DNA of 64,000 nucleotides, from positions 62,001 to 126,000 of the forward strand of contig JAIXMP010000033.1 of assembly GCA_025677815.1 (NCBI GenBank), written 5' to 3'. This DNA comes from Phascolomyces articulosus. Taxonomy: Eukaryota > Mucoromycota > Mucoromycetes > Mucorales > Lichtheimiaceae. Of this stretch, positions 45,250 through 57,895 are shown in pieces. Each line of letters opens with the position of its first letter. The first letter of the stretch is position 1. Made by a program: the position numbers and the translations under genes. A model generated the notes under the pieces. The model searched no databases. It was given only the letters and a program-made list of their open reading frames with translations, and was not told the origin of the DNA.

Positions 45250-46890
45250 ATGAAACCAAAAGGGTGTTTTTTCGTGTCCTTCTTTGGCGTGTTTTCGTGG
45301 TCGTACTATATTATCCTTGGTTGTGCCGCTATTTTCTTTATTATTCCGGAGTTCTCTTTCAAATGGTCCATGTGTGATATTTTGGTTAATGTCAAATCAA
45401 CTAATAAGAAAATGGAAATAGTGTCATTTGGGAATGAGCAAGCGTATAACATATCACCATTTATTAATTAATGTATGCTGCCATTCACTCTTTTCTCTCG
45501 CAAACAAAGAACAATGACCATCAATCAAGGTTACGACGACGACGATACAATTCCAGGAACGTGGTATTCTTTTTCTTTCTTTTTTCTTTTCTTTTTTCTT
45601 CTCGACAGCCCTCATTTTCCCCTTCTGATTTCTATTGTCTTGATGCACATATCATATCCATGAGCTCTTGGTTATGTCTTCCACCTACTTTTTTCCAGAA
45701 GGCTGTGCAAGCTGTAGCTGGAGCGTGGACGTATCTACAACAGGCGATTGGTGTGTGCGCATTCTTTGAATGCATCCGTTCTCTCTCGCATCCGAACCAC
45801 ATTTTATTGTTCACTCCTTTTGCATTACCCCATGTCATTTTCAACACTTGGATTATGAACCATCGAATGAACCACGCTTCCCAGGCACGATTTCCGTAAA
45901 CGCTTCATATTCAGGCGGATGTGTTGTTGTTGCCCTTTTAAAATATTCGTTTTTTTTTCTTTTTGTCTTGATGCACTCTTCAGTATCCACGAGGTCTTGG
46001 TTATGTCTTCCATCTATTCTTTATCCTGGGGCGTGGGCATCTTCAACCGGCAGATTTGATTTGTGCGCATTCTTTGAATGCATCCGTCTCTCAATCCCCG
46101 TCCCAGAGATTATATTATGTTTTTCTTCTTTTTTTCTTCTCTTATTTTTATATACCTTATTTTTATTGGCCCATCCTCTAACTCTTTTTTTTACAAGTTA
46201 TTCTTATATAGGTATCTTTCAAGGATAATAGTGATCCCTAAAACTTATTTAATAATGGCCTTTCTTCTTCCCAAGCTCCTACTCAACACTGTTCGTTTTT
46301 CTCTTGCCAAATTATTTATGGTACCAAACCTCACCCTTTGAGCGTAAACAGCAACTAGTAAAAATAAAAATTCAACTCACTTAATTCTTCTTTTCTATTG
46401 TGAAACAATATAGCCTATTCTTATTACGTATCTGACGTGTCTCCGTGTTCATCCTTTATACCCTTGGCCCTTCTGCCTCTGGATTACATCGGCTTTTTGA
46501 AATCAAACAGGTAAAACCATGAATAGTTAAATAAATGATTATTTTTTAACTTTTTGGTGTATAAAACACACTTGACTATATACGTTACTATTATATAGAG
46601 AGCTCCATTCTTGGTGTCTGTCGACCATTAGCGTGGGGTTTGCAATATGTAATAAGACGGGCTATCCCGTTCTTGGTTGTAGCTATTACAGTTACATTCG
46701 ACCTCACGACGCCTGTTGTTTCATACTTCCTTTCAAATGATCGATGTTTATTTTTGGACATGATACTTTGGCAAGGGTTAGTAAGTGAATTGGTCTCAGA
46801 TGAACATATTTATTCTATATCATTTATCAATTAATGTTACTATTATCATATTCTCTTTTCCAAAGCGAGCAGCTGCAAGCATCGATCAAT
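45250..46890. repeat. Cluster of diverged local duplications
   Basis: Segments of about 125 bp at 45640-45790 and 45965-46090 are clearly related: both read tcttggttatgtcttcca and end with the identical 26-nt word tgtgcgcattctttgaatgc + atccgt, at about 45753-45779 and 46061-46087. A more distant relative begins near 46600 (gagctc...ttggtgtctgtcgacc). A second pair, 45310-45530 and 46665-46890, shares cttggttgt, ctttcaaatg and the ends catttatyaattaatgt. Orientation is the same. The units look like decayed tandem copies about 0.33 kb and 1.36 kb apart. Some frames read through them (SWLCLP...CAFFECIR in both), but no start or splice supports a gene. Confidence 0.6.
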
Positions 46891-47028
46891 GATTGACTGT
46901 GGGTTAGTTCAAAGAATCATGTATGGTATAGATAATGAAGAAATGGAAAGGATGAAGATGGAAGAAGAAAAAGATATTGTACTTGTGATCTATATCTCTT
47001 TTCTTTCTTTTTCAATATGTATATATAT

Positions 47029-47505
47029 TTGGCTTCCTTACTTCAAGACGGCTGGCTAGGTTGGGACGGACCTGGGGAACGTTTTACACACCAAACACAG
47101 TGTGTTTTCCATGTCGAGTGGAGAAGGCTGCGTTAGATTCGTTTAGTTGGGGACCTCTCCTCATTGTCGTTATTAGATGTACATGTCGAAGTAATTGACC
47201 AGACCTGGGTTGAGCAAATTTTCATTTATTTGGAATTTTGTTGTTGGAGGTTTTAGTGGCATCCATTCCAGTGTCGGATTTCGTTGGGCTCTGATATTCA
47301 GATGGATCACATCTTTGGTTCAAGAATTCTACAATGGGTACATACTAAAGTTCAAATCCACCTCTTCATGAAAAGTGCGACGCTGCTGGAAGTGATCAGG
47401 TGGGCACCTAGTAAAGCAACAGAAGTCAAGGATGGGACCGAGTCTGGCTGTTGTGTGGGTGTGGGGTACATCAGTATCTGTGTCCACGTCATGTACCCTG
47501 GTTAA
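47029..47505 (+). pseudogene. Single-frame coding remnant with two TAG stops
   Basis: One frame stays open for 159 codons from 47029 to the TAA at 47503-47505, apart from two TAG codons (about 47134 and 47242). Translated pieces look protein-like: SLLQDGWLGWDGPGERFTHQ, SLSLLDVHVEVIDQTWVEQI, SDIQMDHIFGSRILQWVHTK, SATLLEVIRWAPSKATEVKD. The third part alone forms the open frame starting at 47284. The stretch is GC-richer than its surroundings, which also lowers stop frequency, so chance is not excluded. Family unrecognised. Confidence 0.35.
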
Positions 47506-48039
47506 CGTTTGTTCATTATACAAACGGCTAAATGATACTGAATTTTATTATTATTGTCATGCTTCCTTGATGCATTGATATAGTATGTACTTGCTGGTAT
47601 TGTATTGAATACGATCAAGAATTATTTATTTATATACATAATACTCATCCAACTTTTTTTTTGCTCCAAGTGACTATATGTATATAGAAACTACCGATGA
47701 CTTGCATGATTTGCATGCTAATTGTTATATTTACAAATCTCATGATGAAAAAGCAAAGTATACCCTTTTAATAGCATATGCATATACCCTTTTACTATAA
47801 TAGTTAGTTTACAGAATGTTATCTATCAGACGAATGATGATATTATTATTATTATTATTATATTCTCTTTCCAGGATGAAAACTTGGGAACATCGGTTGG
47901 AACAATGAAGGGTCAATCCATAAAATCAAGAGATGGAGAGACCAATAAGCAAGAGATGGAAAGGATAAAAAGTATATTAACCACTGCTAATCTATTTCTC
48001 TATCCTTTTTTTTATTATTAATTATAGGTGTTTATGAAG

Positions 48040-48440
48040 ACTCACGGCAAAATAAATTCGGATGAGAATAAATCACGACAAAAAAATTATTTGACGGCCA
48101 TGTCCAGTATATATTATGAAGAATGTTATCATAAATTGATGAAATTGAGTATTAAAGAGGTAACGCATCGAGAGGTCCAGGGAAAAAAACAACCGAGATT
48201 GCCATATGTTGGCTTTCAGTGATTAAAAGTACTCCAGTCTGAAACCCGTTCTGTTTTCTTTCTCGCTTTTCTTTCTTTTCTTTTCTTTCGTGTGTGGCGC
48301 ATTACGGTGCTGTCTGGGAGTTTTAGTATTATTCTTATTAAAATTACGATCAAGTTAGACTCACTCACATTTTCTTTTTTATTTCTCTCTCTTTTTTCAA
48401 TTGAGTTATGTAACATACTATCCAATGATGATAATGACGA
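48040..48440 (+). pseudogene. Degenerate partial copy of CWC22 (exon 2 end, intron 2, exon 3 start)
   Basis: This segment matches 35085-35515 of CWC22 on the same strand. Shared words include cataaattgatgaaattg and aggtaacgcatcgagag, the latter crossing the exon 2/intron 2 donor (48158-48174 versus 35208-35224). The peptide LTAMSSIYYEECYHKLMKL mirrors LTVMSSVDYEECCHKLMKL of the MA3 domain. The similarity continues through the intron (gtgtggcgcattacgg, gactcactcaca) into the start of exon 3 (gttatgtaacat). A 9-nt deletion lies just before the donor, and the acceptor AG of intron 2 is lost (caattgag instead of ttagattgaa). Because the intron is included, it arose by DNA duplication, not by retrotransposition. 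It has no start or rest of the gene. Confidence 0.88.
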
Positions 48441-50819
48441 TATGCGCACAACAATGTATTGTAAAGACAAAAAATAAAAAAGCAAAAACACAATGACTAC
48501 AAATGGACATGACTCTATCATATCTTCTCATCAAATGAGTCATATGAGGAAGAACATGAAATAGTAATATTTTTTATTATATGCATCAGTAAACCCAGTA
48601 ATTATGTAAATAATCTAATTACAGGGTATAACTGTACATATTCCAAAATTGGCTCACGTCAAATATGTCATGTCACATATGACATCACTAGACTAAACAA
48701 TTTAATTAGTAACAAACTACCATGATCTATGAAATGACACGGGTAAGAAGACATATATAAATACTACACATTTTTGCAAACTAGAAAATTGGAAATGTTG
48801 AATCATCTTTATCATATACAATAAATCTATAGTATCATCGATTTTGTCGTGCAAGACTTCTTTTGTCTCTTTCTACTTGTTCTATTTGATTTCTCTATCC
48901 CTTCCGTCCATTCTCTTTCTTATTCATACCGCAATGCGTGTCAAATAATACTAGCATGTATTAATAATATGTTAACACAATAATAGTTCCTGATTTTAAG
49001 CTATAACATAGAAAATTAAAAAAATTGTCAGTGGGGTCACTGCCATTTTTTTTCTTTTTGTTCATCACCTTTCCTTAAAATTTTATCGCAGCAAATATGT
49101 AACCGAATACATGTATACCACTTTTTTCGATTACCAAAGGAAATACAGGAAGTAATTTCTTCTCGATGTCGTTGGTGGTGTTTTGCTCGTGCGAATTGCG
49201 GTTAGCATGAAATGACATTTGGTTTATAAACATTCATGTGGAACATCATCGCTATATTTGATGGTGGGCAGAGAGGCTCTACTGTTCTTTGAATATCGAG
49301 CACAGTACTAACGATAGAACTGCCCATCTTTTACAAATATCAATGCGTAATGATATTTGAACATGCTGAACTTCCATAGAGCAGCTCAGTGCCGAAACTT
49401 GCATCATATACATGAAGATAAGATAAAACATCTTATTTAACTATTAAGAATATATATATCACCTACATGTAGTTAGAGTACATTTTATTTTTGGGTGGAA
49501 AGTGCGATTTGGGGCTCTCCATTACTTTACAATGACTGTCCAACGCGCTTATAAGTCTGTCTTCAGTTATACCATCTATTCCAAACTGTTCATTTTTTCT
49601 GAAGTCCTACACCGATGATCATCCTTTATGAATTTTGTTCACAATGAATATTATTGTGAAATCCACTTTAATGCACCAAGGAGAATATTTATACCAAATT
49701 TTCAACATAACTACTACCCTAGATTGCGGGTGAAGAAAAAGCATTGATGGGGTGTGTCAAGGAACATCAAAGAGGAACAAGATATTTTATAGCACGAGAT
49801 TGCCATAAAAGAGTCTGATGGTAAGCGAACTGAATATACAAAATTTGATACTTGGTTATGATATTAAATAATTCACGATGAATTGAAAGTGAATATTCAA
49901 TCATAGGTATCTCTCCTGTGGATTTCATCGTCATTAGTGTAAGACAATCTCGCCATTATTTTATAGCTATTTATTATATCCATATCCGTGCAAACTCCTG
50001 CAGGTTTGAAATATACTAATTATATAAAAATTTGACGATTCTCATCACTCTTGATGTATCCAGTAGCTACATCCTTTTTTTTTTTTACCTTTAGTCCACG
50101 CGTCCCCCAAAAAACATTACTGTTTTATTTATAACTATGGCCATCTACGGAGATACGCTCTTTTTTATTAAAAAAAAAAAGTATAGAAAAAATATAGAAA
50201 AATATCGAAAGGCTACTATCAAACCCTGGTCATTGCACAATAATGCTAATCCAGTGTTAGCGAACTCTCCCGTTTAAAAATTTATCGCTGGGTCGCCAAG
50301 CCGCCATGATTTTCCTCAACTGAATTTATACCAATAACAGCACATACCAGAAGAGGGCTTGAATTTATCGGACAACGCCCATTTTATAATATTTCCGACA
50401 AAAAGCATTCTTCATTTAGCTAAAGCTTTATAAACAATAAAACAACGACTTGTGGGTTATTATATTATTAAAAAAATTAAAAAAATAATAACAAACTACT
50501 TACAAAATTATATATGTAGATATATAAAAGAAGAATAATATATAAAAATTAAAAAAAAGACAACGAGATGGTGTTTTGTGTGAATTTGATATTATATATA
50601 ACATAATACCTTTGGATATTTAAAAAAAAAAAAAACTATGCAAATGATTAAGTGATATGAAAAAGGAGGCAGTAAGAAGGAGGATGAGGTTTGAGGGGTG
50701 AGTTAAGAGAGAGGAGGAAAACGGAGAAAGAGGAGGAAAGAAAATAGGAAAGAATAAGATAATAATAAAAATAAGAATGATAAAAAATAAGTATAATGAT
50801 AATAATAAAAGTAAAGATT
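48441..50819. other. Right end of the gene desert
   Basis: 2.4 kb without a gene on either strand; no frame above 60 codons. AT-rich with short palindromic words (catatgacat-type around 48660-48690). A purine-rich tract at about 50640-50760 lies just beyond the stop of the minus-strand Boi-like gene and would be C/U-rich in its 3' UTR. Confidence 0.5.
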
Positions 50820-53800
50820 CTAATCCAACATTTTTAATTGTTCACGTTCGCCAAAAGTGCCACCACTTGCTTTCTTTTCATTATGAAAAGTATTTGACCA
50901 TGTTTTGATTGCATCTAACATTTCTTTAATTTTAGGCTCGTTGCCTCCAAAAACATCTAAATTTTTAAATCAATAATTAGAATACATCTGCTTGACTCTA
51001 TTCACAAATAAATTAATTAACTTACCCTTGATGGTATACCGGCCATCGACCTCCACTCCTTCTCGACCCATGAATTTAAATGCAGCAACAATATTATCCA
51101 AGATTTGCATATTGGCTGATGCATTATTCGTAGGAGGAGGTCGTCTTACATCCTTGCCACTTAGATTTTCCAATAATTCAATCAATAATTCACCCGATCG
51201 AAAGTCATTCAAATTGGCTACTTTACGTTCCACATTACGTTGAACCCAATCGACATAATCTGAAGTACTCCAACGTACAGACGATGATAATAATAAGGAT
51301 GATTGTTCAGAGCTACTGATATGACTTTCTTCTGTTAATCGTTTTAATCCACCTGGTCGATTAGATGCCATGACATCCATATGTTGTGGATCAATTAAAT
51401 CTTCTTCCTCTTCATGATCATCAGGTGTGGGAGCATACCGTACAATGGAGGGTGGACTGGATAAAGCCGAGGACATGGGGCCATGTGTACTATCAAATCC
51501 AGAATCTTGTAACTCTTGTTTACTCTCGGTTAATGATAGTGAAGGGGTAGTGGTGGTATCATCAAAATCCGTAATACCGGATTCACGATTTTGGGGTCCT
51601 AAATCATCATGACTGGTACTTCGACTGCCTATGCCTATACTACTTAATCCACCATGATGACTACTTTCCATACGAGAAGAGGAAGACATGGAGGGACGTT
51701 CAGAGAAATGATCATCAAAGGATATTCGACTGATGGGTTGTGCATCTTGTGGACAATAAGTTAATGAAAAGGGTCGACTATCAATGGATTCAAGACTTGG
51801 GGATTGAGGTCGATTTTCTTTCTTGTACAAGATCATGGAAGGGGGACGTGGTTTCATGCGACGTGCCATATCTAATGACACGGTGGGTATGGTGCTCGAG
51901 GAAAGGACAGGGGCGCCATAATCTCGAGCAATGGTGGCTTTCATTAATGTTTTCATCCATGCTTTCATGATGTTTTCAGAATCAGTGTAGAAATAGAAAG
52001 TGCGTTCTCGTTCATGTTGTGCTTTAAAACAATATTTGCCAGCGTAAATAGTTTCATCACTGATGATTCGGTATCCACGTAAATTGATAATGCCTTTCAT
52101 ACGCACATCCTAATTTTTTTGTGTATTTCATGGGTAGATCATGGAAATAGATAGATAGGTTAGATATATATATGTGTGTGTGCTTCGTTTTTCAAGATAT
52201 AATATTAAAAGAGGTCTGTGGGAAAAGCAAGGGGAAAATTCATCATAAGGGAAAATAAAGAAAAAGAGGAACATGTTGTTTGGGTTCTTTTACATAAAGT
52301 GAAAAAAAAAGAGAGAACTTACTTTGGGGGACTTGAAGTAAAAAAGATTAGGTCCTTTCAAGACGAACCAGCGTTTATTCCAGGTCTTATACTTGTCTCC
52401 TTGTTTATTCAGCCATCCTTCCATGTCGGGTGTTACATCAGGTAAAGCAGCTCGATGAGCAAGACTATCCATAGAAGCACGCGATGCAACTGGTAAAACT
52501 GTTTGAGGTTTAGATGTTGGGGAAAACGAGTTGCGTGCATGATGATCATATCGACTATATAATTTGTTTTATATAAATTCGTTGGGTTAGGTATTTCTTC
52601 TTTATGTATGTAGGTAGGTGTGTGTATTATAGGGTCGTCATAGCAAGTAGATAAATATATCAAACGATGTATGAAGTAGTGCACAGGGTAATGTATGTAT
52701 GATAAATATACTAGTTAAACTTACGGCTCTGCAGTTGAATACTGTCGGGATATTCCGTGCTCAGGAACAGCAAACTAAAAGAAAAAAAAATTGCATGAGT
52801 AAAAAAAAACAACGTCCCTCAATTTTTTTTGTTCCTTTTCAGTCCCCCCCCCCATTCAACCCTTTCTCCTTTCCATCCCTCCCCCAAAATTCTATCCTCA
52901 GAAAACAAATTCTATCTATTACCGTTTTTCGTTTCATCCCAGATTCTGAATGATGTATGTTTTGTTGTTGTAGCTGTTGCTGTTGTTGCATCAAGACAGA
53001 TGCAGCTTGAGGAACATTTTTACGTCCTATACTCATACGTCCTGGTGTAGTAGCAGTGGTAGGTTCTTGTCTTGAACGAACAGAACTTATGGTATCCATA
53101 GAATATAATCGACCTGTCCTTGATATATCTTCCGATGTGGTCGTCACAGAATCAAAATCATTGACCCCATTGGGTGACATGGGTCGTGATGAACTATATT
53201 GAGATCCATAATCATCATTTAAGTCCTAAAAAAAGTTAAAGTTTTAGTTTAGTAATTGTCATTGTTATGCGGAAAATGATCTACCACTGTAAACACAATG
53301 TAAATTCTATTGTATCTATCAAACATGAACAAACGTGATGGTAGTAGTAGTAGTATTACCTCTGATCCTGTGATAGATGGTTTAGGAGTATGCCGACGAG
53401 TGATACCATCACGTAATGCATTAATAGCACTATGGATCTTGAATCGTTTACCAAATGTATTCACATCAAGCTCCTTGAGGGAGTCAATCGTGAGCTCGAG
53501 CAAGATATCACCTGTGATTTCTTGAGCTAACCAAACCAAAAAAAAAAATTACGAGGAGGTGGGAAAACCGATAGACCAAAAGTAATATATAGATAGAAGT
53601 CCATTACCAATATGGAGTAAAAAAAATAAGCAAAACAAGAACGAGATGATGGTTTGGTTTCCCAAGTGTGATAAAAAGGATAGAGAGGGGTTAACGTGAG
53701 CACAGATGTAACTTTTTGTATATATATCATTTGCATTTCTACTCCTTTGCTTTTCTCTCCAAGTAATATATAGAAATTGAATCTTCTTTCGTCGGCTTAT

Positions 53801-54616
53801 ATATTCCAATGCAAAATATATCCAATCTCATTATCTAACATCCCCATCTATTCATCTCCCCCCTTTCTTCTTGAAACTTACTTTTGAAATTGCCTGCAAC
53901 ACTTTCAAAGCCCATGGCACCCAACCATGCAGCCACTTGATCTACATCCCAATCTTCGGGGGATGTATTCTTGAGGATGGGTATCATCAATGCAGTAGTG
54001 AGGGCTTTTTGTACATTTTTACTTGCTGTTGTCAAGGACCGTGCGGGAGTATGAGTCGTAGAATGAGATTGTGCGGATGAATTCAAGGAGGATAAAGAAT
54101 TGGCACGAGGTAAATGTTGTTGTGATTGTGAGCGGGAATGACTGTGGTGATTATTATTATTATCTCGTGATTTTTTCGTCGAGGTAGAAGTGGAAGGTGT
54201 GGGGAGTTGAGTCAGATTACTTTTGGAGGTCGTTAATTGTATTTTTGATATGGCATCTTCGAGTGAATCAATTTTTTGGTCCAGTGAAGAGGAAGGTGTG
54301 GTGACGGTAGTCTGACCCAAAGGTTGATATGAGGTATAGTTCATTGGGAATAATCCAATTTCACCTTGGACGTTACGACCCTATACAAATATATCTTTTG
54401 TTCAATCACCCTCATTTTTTTTATATAAAATTCTTTTTTTTTTGACAGATAAAAAATTGAGGAAATATTAGTTTTTATTATTACCTGCCACCACCCGTCA
54501 TTATAACCTTCGTCTTTTTCAAGTACAATGATCGGATCGCCTACATTGAATCCTACTTCGTCTACATTATCAGGTTCAAAACTATGAATGGCATAGACAG
54601 TCTCAAGGCCCGCCAT
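50820..54616 (-). CDS. Boi1/Boi2-like polarity protein with SH3, SAM, PH and CH-like domains (867 aa)
   Basis: Eight minus-strand exons: 54485-54616, 53882-54380, 53360-53526, 52923-53225, 52725-52774, 52323-52554, 51026-52109 and 50820-50956. The SH3 domain is at residues 5-60 (AIHSFEPDNVDEVGFNVGD, DGWWQGRN, GEIGLFPMNY). The SAM domain at about 188-252 includes WDVDQVAAWLGAMGFESVAG and ITGDILLELTIDSLKELDV. The PH domain at about 430-510 begins MEGWLNKQGDKYKTWNKRWF. A calponin-homology-like C-terminal domain at about 740-850 contains YVDWVQRNVERKVANLNDFR, GELLIELLENLSGKDVRRPP and ILDNIVAAFKFMGREGVEV. Yeast Boi proteins (SH3-SAM-PH) bind Bem1, Cdc42 and phosphoinositides at growth sites and promote exocytosis; they lack the CH-like part. 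Linkers are Ser/Pro-rich. Expected at the hyphal tip cortex. Confidence 0.9.
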
Positions 54617-57600
54617 GAAACATACACATAAAATGAATGGAAATAAAAAAGATGTTGTGAAGAAGAAGAAAGGTTGAAGAAGAGGAAGGAAGAGAGAGAA
54701 AAAAAGGAATGAAAAAAAAAGTATAGAAATAAGAAAAAAGGGCAACACAGATTATAAGAGAGGAGTTCACAAAAAAAAAAAAAAGACTTGTAATAATTTG
54801 TGTAAGGACCCAAGAATCCCTTAAAGAAAAGGGGGTACAGAGAAAGACAAGAGGAGAAACGCTACCATATATTTGTTATATGGATCGAACGCAGTAACTT
54901 AGTGGTGATGGTGATATTATCTTAATTGTTATAAGTTATATAATGTTATTTCACATGCGTTATTCCCAACTCTTGGAGTTATCTTCTTTACAAAAAGATA
55001 TCGTTTCTATTGTTTATATTAAACAAAATACCTATTTTAACCAACGTAGTACGATCCAATTTCTAGTCGGGAAGAAGAGAAAATTATTATTATAACACAC
55101 CCAAAATAAAACCGACGCGGGCTCCTAATCATTTGAATCCATTAAGCCCAGACCCATTTCAATTAGTATTATTATTATTAGTGTTATTATTATTTATCAT
55201 CACCACCACCAAACACACGTTATGGTTTAATCATACATATATATAAATATATAATAAAAGAACACGTTCAAGTACCTACAAGTGGTAACTCGAATTCAAG
55301 TCATCTCCTATTATTTTATTAGTATTATTATTATTATTTACATCAGATTTTTATTATCTTTTTTATGTTAGCAAGGAGGAGAATCATAATAATAATAATC
55401 ATAGAAAGGAAGGAGTGTTAGGATTTGAGTTGTGGGGTTTGGGACTTGTCAAATGGAAAAAAAAGTAATAAATCATCCATTCCATTTCAATTCATTATAA
55501 TAATATGACCACCGCGTTCTTTATTGGCATTGATATATCAATCACAAATGGTTAGGTGCCCGCGCTGCCCTTTTCCTCTCTCTCTCCCTTCTTCCTCTCT
55601 ATTCAAACGAGAATAACTCGAAAAAGTAAATAATTAGTTTTAACTAAAGGATATGAAGATCCTCAGAAACGACTATTACTAAATTAGAAACATCATTGTG
55701 CATATATAGCCCAATGGCTTGGTCCATGTATTAGTCTTCACTCCTTAATTTCTAAAATGTATGAAAAAAGAACGGATATATATAATTTCTTTTGCTTCTT
55801 CTTTTTCATTCAACACCCTGCATCTTTTTTAGAAACCCTGCTTCTTTATTTGTTCTTTATTAAGATTTGATTGATGATGTTATTATGATATACATTTGAT
55901 TGAAACGATAAAGTGTCCTCAGGTAGTAGTAGTATCGCGCTAATTAAGTTTTGGTGTATCTTTTTTCGGATTCGGTTATTTATTTATTTTTTTTAAAAAA
56001 AAATGTGCGACCTATTTCTTTTTGTCTACCATGCTATATTTTTTGAAAGGATCGTACTGGTAGTATTATAAGTAGTCGTAAGCAATCGTACAACCTGTTC
56101 TAATTATTCTCACACACCATTTGTGTGTTTATGGTTTATTTTTGGGAACCTATATCAATATCTTTTGCAATCGATTTATTCAATGAATGATGAAAGCTTA
56201 TTTCAAAATTGGAAATCCCTCCTTCCTTCTTATTGTTATGTTATCTTTAATACAAATCACATAAATGAGTTTTCGTTAGACTAAATCTATCATTGCCGAT
56301 ATTAAAAACACATACATATTAACCCACACTTTGCATATAATATATATATCTATATCTATATGTTTTAATGATCATCATCATGTCATTCTGGCATATATAT
56401 ATTACTTTTCCGTTTGTACCCGATGAATATATTGAGTGGGATGAGAAGAAATGTTTAAGCTGAGTAATCGTACACACTATCATTAAGTATTATTATTGTT
56501 AGTATCACAAAACAAAATAAATTAATTCATCGCAATACTCATTATTGTTACTTACTATTACTATTTTACCTGTTTGTGAGACAGGACCCCAAAGATTTAG
56601 CTGTGATTTATAGACTAACAAAAAACTTAATCTATAATTTTAGGCCTAGCTAGTTCTTTCTAATATAAATAGAAATGAAAGAAACAAAAATTCTACATAA
56701 AAAGAGATTATAAAAAGGATAAAAAGTTATCCGAATTTTTTTTATCCAACGTGATGTGGGGTCAAATACTTATAAACATGCGCACATACATATAAACACC
56801 ACTTTTGTCCTACACACGAGGATTTTAACTTACACTTTCTTCCTTTCAATGTTTTGAAAAATAGACATGCTTTTTTCTTTATTTGTTTTGTTTTTTGTTT
56901 TTTTTTTTTGGTTCTAAATTCGTATCTGTAGTCCATTAGGTATTGAATTCACTTCATGTCCCATTACAAAAGCGATGGAAACCCAAAATGAATGAAACAC
57001 GTTTGCATAATTATATATATTATGAAAAATAGAACATGTTTCAAACAAGAGGGACCGTGCGATCGGGGGAAGGGGTTTAGTTTATTATTGTTATTATTAT
57101 TGCAATGGTGAACACACTCTTATATATATGTTCAGGAGACCCGTATAATAATAATAATAAGTGGAACTGTTACCCTTCACTTTTTTAACAGGTGTTACCC
57201 CCAGTCATGGCGTGTGTTTTGGCGTATAATAGATACAATATACACAAGTTCATTCAGGTGATCAATGGAAATGACGAATCGCTTAATCTCATCTTTGGAC
57301 CCCTCCCTCTTTATTCTCTCTCCTTTAGTCACTCTCGCTCTCACACTCTATAACAAGATGATATTGAAAGAACTAAAATAAAAAAAAGGTGACCACATGG
57401 TGGAAGATAAAAAAGAGTTCAATATCAAGGGTCCAATAATCCACCGACGATCTTGTAAACCAAGCACGAGGGAAGTTTCATTGGTCCAAAATATATCCTT
57501 TAAAAGGACCAAAAACTTGACGGGGAGTCTGTTTTTTTTGTGGGTGTGCAGATACATTACTTTAGTCGGTTTGAAAGCAAATCATTATATATTATTAGGA

Positions 57601-57895
57601 TATCAACACGGGTACATTTTATAAGTACTGTCATCATCAGTATCATCATCATCAAAATCAATCCATTGTTCGGAGTTGACTCTCATAACCGTTGTATTAG
57701 GTAAATAAGTGTGAAATAAGCTGTTGTTGGGTAACAAAATAGAAAAGCGATCGACTCCCTGTTTTTTTTATTCCTTCTTTCTTTTCCATTTTTCCATTTT
57801 TCACCACTTTTTTTTTTCTTCTATTGACTTCCTTTTCACCAACCATCAAAAAAATAAAAAGGAGAAACTTTCTATACGTTTGAGGGTAGGCGATC
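54617..57895. other. 3.3-kb divergent intergenic region
   Basis: No supported gene between the Boi-like gene (minus) and the SPX transporter (plus). The left end is the leader of the Boi-like gene (A/G-rich on this strand). The middle has ATT microsatellites (about 55160-55195, 55318-55340) and (TA)n-type words. A frame at 57397-57624 has no family signature. The right end is T/C-rich with poly(T), a likely leader for the transporter. Confidence 0.5.

Noticed and set aside
46250..46740. Apparent multi-exon gene with gtaaaa...tatag introns
   Set aside because: Donor and acceptor words exist, but phases do not match between the first two pieces, competing frames are equally open, and the sequence belongs to the diverged repeat cluster.
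47348..47362. gttcaaatccacc, resembling a tRNA B box
   Set aside because: No A box or cloverleaf arms at the right distance; it lies in a protein-like stretch.
40805..50819. Idea that the gene desert is a centromere
   Set aside because: Nothing in the sequence supports it beyond lack of genes; no known centromere motif or element could be recognised by eye. It would need kinetochore ChIP data.
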